A stretch of DNA of 8,652 nt from Bacteroidota bacterium (GTDB lineage: Bacteria; Bacteroidota; Rhodothermia; Rhodothermales; UBA10348), in contig SMXL01000102.1 of assembly GCA_004356385.1 (NCBI GenBank), positions 1-8,652 on the forward strand, in the 5' to 3' direction. Position numbers and translations under genes: made by a program. A model generated the notes under the pieces. That model was not told the origin of the DNA and did no database searches. It saw nothing but the letters and a program-made list of their open reading frames with translations. Shown piece by piece: positions 7,321 through 8,652 of this stretch. Each line of letters begins with the position of its first letter. The stretch's first letter is position 1.

Positions 7321-7513
7321 GCGTTACGATAAATGAGTGGCCTGGTCAGGGAAACTACTGGCGGGCTGCCCGTTTCAAAAGAATATTTGCTCCAAGAGTG
7401 AATTTGTTCGTTTCCAGAGCTTGCAAAACGTTGAATGGGGCAAAATCAAAGGAGCGCACCCTTTAATGCCTTGGTTGAATCACCCCGTGGTAAATAATTT
7501 CAGAAAATTGTTC

Positions 7514-7543
7514 TTGACAACTTTATTTGAACCCGTCTATTTC
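7514..7543 (+). promoter_or_regulatory. Candidate promoter of the outer-membrane protein gene
   Basis: The AT-rich stretch before the beta-barrel gene holds two overlapping readings. One is a perfect TTGACA (7514-7519) with TATTTC 18 bases later (7538-7543), which would start transcription almost at the ATG. The other is TTTATTTG (7522-7529), one mismatch from the Bacteroidota TAnnTTTG -7 box, giving a leader of about 19 nucleotides. The second suits the likely lineage better. Either reading places the in-frame TTG at 7527 within promoter DNA, favouring the ATG at 7554 as the true start. Confidence 0.35.
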
Positions 7544-7553
7544 AATTATTGGA

Positions 7554-8219
7554 ATGAATAAAACTGCTTTTCTCAAAACGGCCCTTTGTGTTCTCCTGCT
7601 TGGGCTTCACTCGACCCAACAATTGCTAACTGCTCAAGTTCGAGCCATGATCAAGGTCGGCGTAAATGGCTCGACGTTTCGTGGGAGCTCCGACACCGAT
7701 TTCTCGAGCATCACGAGATTATCTGGTGGAGTCGGCTTTTCAGTAAACATCGGAAACGGGTTTCGCATTCAACCGGAGGTGCTGTATGTGGCCAAAGGGG
7801 CGAAGGCCGAGGGCGCTTTGGATTTCGAAGGAAATGACGGTCCCGTTGACGTGGTAGCTACATTTGACCTCACGTATCTGGAGATACCCATTTTATTGGT
7901 CTACCAGTTTGAGTCGCGAGGAATCAGACCTCAAATTTTTGCCGGCCCTACTTTTGCCAGAAAATTGGATGCTCGAATTCGATATCGAGCTGCCGCGGGC
8001 GGACCTGAATTCAATGAAGAGGACGAGTCGGTCGAAAGCAACGATATCGGTCTTACGATAGGAGCCGGTTTCGAAATGGATGTTGGAAGTGAACGACTGT
8101 CTTTCGGACTACGCACCTCGCTCGGTTTTTCGAACGCGCGAAAAGACAACCCGGATGCGCCGGACAATCGTCCGCTCTACAACACGTCACTGGGACTCTT
8201 TGCGGCAATCATCTTTTGA
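7554..8219 (+). CDS. PorT-type outer-membrane beta-barrel protein
   Basis: A 221-residue secreted protein. The chosen ATG at 7554 opens a clear signal peptide: basic MNKTAFLK, hydrophobic core ALCVLLLGL, and a likely signal peptidase I site near LLTAQ|V (about residue 28). A TTG 27 bases upstream in frame would add nine residues that spoil it. The mature part alternates short amphipathic strands with acidic/glycine-rich loops: KVGVNGSTF, GGVGFSVNIGNGFRIQPEVLYVAKGAK, a loop rich in Asp/Glu, FDLTYLEIPILLVYQF, PQIFAGPTFARKLDARIRY, a second acidic loop, IGLTIGAGFEMDVG, LSFGLRTSLGFSNA and the final strand NTSLGLFAAIIF ending in Phe, as expected of a BamA-assembled barrel. This fits the PorT/outer-membrane beta-barrel family of Bacteroidota, with about eight strands. 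Substrate or partner is unknown. It is a stand-alone gene, divergent from plsC and converging on the next gene with 21 bp between stops. Confidence 0.85.
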   Translation: MNKTAFLKTALCVLLLGLHSTQQLLTAQVRAMIKVGVNGSTFRGSSDTDFSSITRLSGGVGFSVNIGNGFRIQPEVLYVAKGAKAEGALDFEGNDGPVDVVATFDLTYLEIPILLVYQFESRGIRPQIFAGPTFARKLDARIRYRAAAGGPEFNEEDESVESNDIGLTIGAGFEMDVGSERLSFGLRTSLGFSNARKDNPDAPDNRPLYNTSLGLFAAIIF

Positions 8220-8240
8220 GTCGTTAAAAATCCAGGCCTG

Positions 8241-8652
8241 TCAGTTTCCGATAGATTTGTCGTGCACGAACAGACGAGTTACCCTCGTTAATTCTACGGC
8301 GTCTTTCAAGAGGTCTAGATAGGACAGAAACTGTTCTCGATTGTTGATCCTGGTGCTTCTACTAGGACTCCTCGGTAATACGACACTGGAATCGATTCCC
8401 GAACGCTCGACAATTTGTTGGTAACGGTCGAACGTTCTCAAATCGTCGGCAAGAAGTAGAACGCCTGTTATCTTGTCACGGGACCACGGTGGATGATCGA
8501 AAAAAGCCTCGGCACCAGTGTGCCCCACCTTCGTCCCAGACCAGAGAAAGAAGAGATTGGACCGATCCATTGTGTGCGCCCAGCGCGGTAAGCCTGAAAG
8601 TACACGCGCGCTTTCCAAGACTGCCGCAGCGCCGACAAGCCCGATGGTACCG
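8241..8652 (-). CDS. M28-peptidase-like protein, probably catalytically dead, 3' part only
   Basis: The frame stays open to the window edge, so only the last 136 residues are visible and the N-terminus lies outside; a TTG at 8618 should not be taken as the start. The pattern VGAAAVLESARVLSGL, then SNLFFLWSGTKVGHTGAEAFFDHPPW, then ITGVLLLADD, follows the order of M28 zinc aminopeptidases (SGxAALLELARVL, then FxxxxGEExGLxGSxxFxxxPP, then INxDM). Key residues differ: the Asp of the DN pair before SG aligns with Ile (GTIGLVG), and the catalytic/ligand Glu-Glu of GEE is Thr-Lys (GTK). The tail is short, with no recognisable GIP...H...D end. If the alignment holds, this is a pseudo-peptidase or a decaying gene. 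Homology was judged by eye, so an unrelated alpha/beta protein is possible. Stop TGA at 8241-8243. Confidence 0.5.
   Translation of the reverse strand, partial: GTIGLVGAAAVLESARVLSGLPRWAHTMDRSNLFFLWSGTKVGHTGAEAFFDHPPWSRDKITGVLLLADDLRTFDRYQQIVERSGIDSSVVLPRSPSRSTRINNREQFLSYLDLLKDAVELTRVTRLFVHDKSIGN

Noticed and set aside
7362..7372. Inverted repeat CGGGC-T-GCCCG in the plsC/beta-barrel gap
   Set aside because: One-base spacer and no T tract right after it; not a convincing terminator, and it lies upstream of both divergent genes.
7448..7464. Imperfect palindrome AAAGG-N7-CCTTT upstream of the beta-barrel gene
   Set aside because: Only five matching bases per arm; expected by chance, with no second copy seen to support an operator.
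7337..7561. Possible small + strand gene of 74 codons between plsC and the beta-barrel gene
   Set aside because: No recognisable domain or ribosome-binding site; it overlaps the beta-barrel start and the likely promoter region.
8233..8240. Palindrome CAGGCCTG between the two convergent stops
   Set aside because: Eight bases without a loop or T tract; too short to act as a terminator.
1..8652. CRISPR array, tRNA/rRNA, insertion sequence, phage or defence genes
   Set aside because: No regularly spaced repeats, cloverleaf pattern, transposase motifs or defence-type domains were seen in any reading frame.

Overview
The window looks like a chromosomal segment of a Gram-negative member of the Bacteroidota/Rhodothermota/Balneolota group. 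This rests on a PorT-type outer-membrane beta-barrel protein, a YfhO-family membrane protein and GT4 glycosyltransferases of types common there, a TAnnTTTG-like promoter element, and the scarcity of strong Shine-Dalgarno sites. Codon use suggests moderate GC. The lineage is an inference from gene content, not a phylogenetic result.

Layout: from the right-hand side of the leftward block, plsC (7320-6547) is followed by a 165-bp gap carrying a TATATTTG box. Then comes a tightly packed leftward run: gatC (6381-6094), yfhO (6068-3553, broken by a frameshift), a GT4 glycosyltransferase (3556-2246), a WecB/WbpI-type UDP-sugar 2-epimerase (2249-1203) and a second GT4 glycosyltransferase (1199-6). 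The yfhO/GT and GT/epimerase junctions are both 4-base ATGA overlaps. The epimerase and last GT are 3 bases apart. A further ATG sits one base after the last stop, at the window edge, so the run probably continues. Divergent from plsC, across 233 bp, is a secreted outer-membrane beta-barrel gene (7554-8219, + strand). It converges on the 3' end of a partial leftward gene (8652-8241) that resembles an M28-family peptidase but seems to lack its catalytic and metal-binding residues.

How the genes fit together: the epimerase would supply a ManNAc-type nucleotide sugar. The two cytoplasmic GT-B enzymes would assemble a surface glycan. YfhO, a polytopic membrane protein of the GT-C type, could add a sugar from a polyprenyl carrier on the outer side of the membrane. 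That part of the window is therefore a cell-envelope polysaccharide cluster attached downstream of the housekeeping gene gatC. PlsC makes phosphatidic acid for membrane lipids.

The two points most worth a second look are the single-base lesion in yfhO, at a run of three Gs that would restore the frame as four, and the apparently catalytically dead M28-like protein at the right edge. I saw no tRNA, rRNA, CRISPR array, insertion sequence, or intergenic stretch over 300 bp. Nothing here clearly amounts to a new system.
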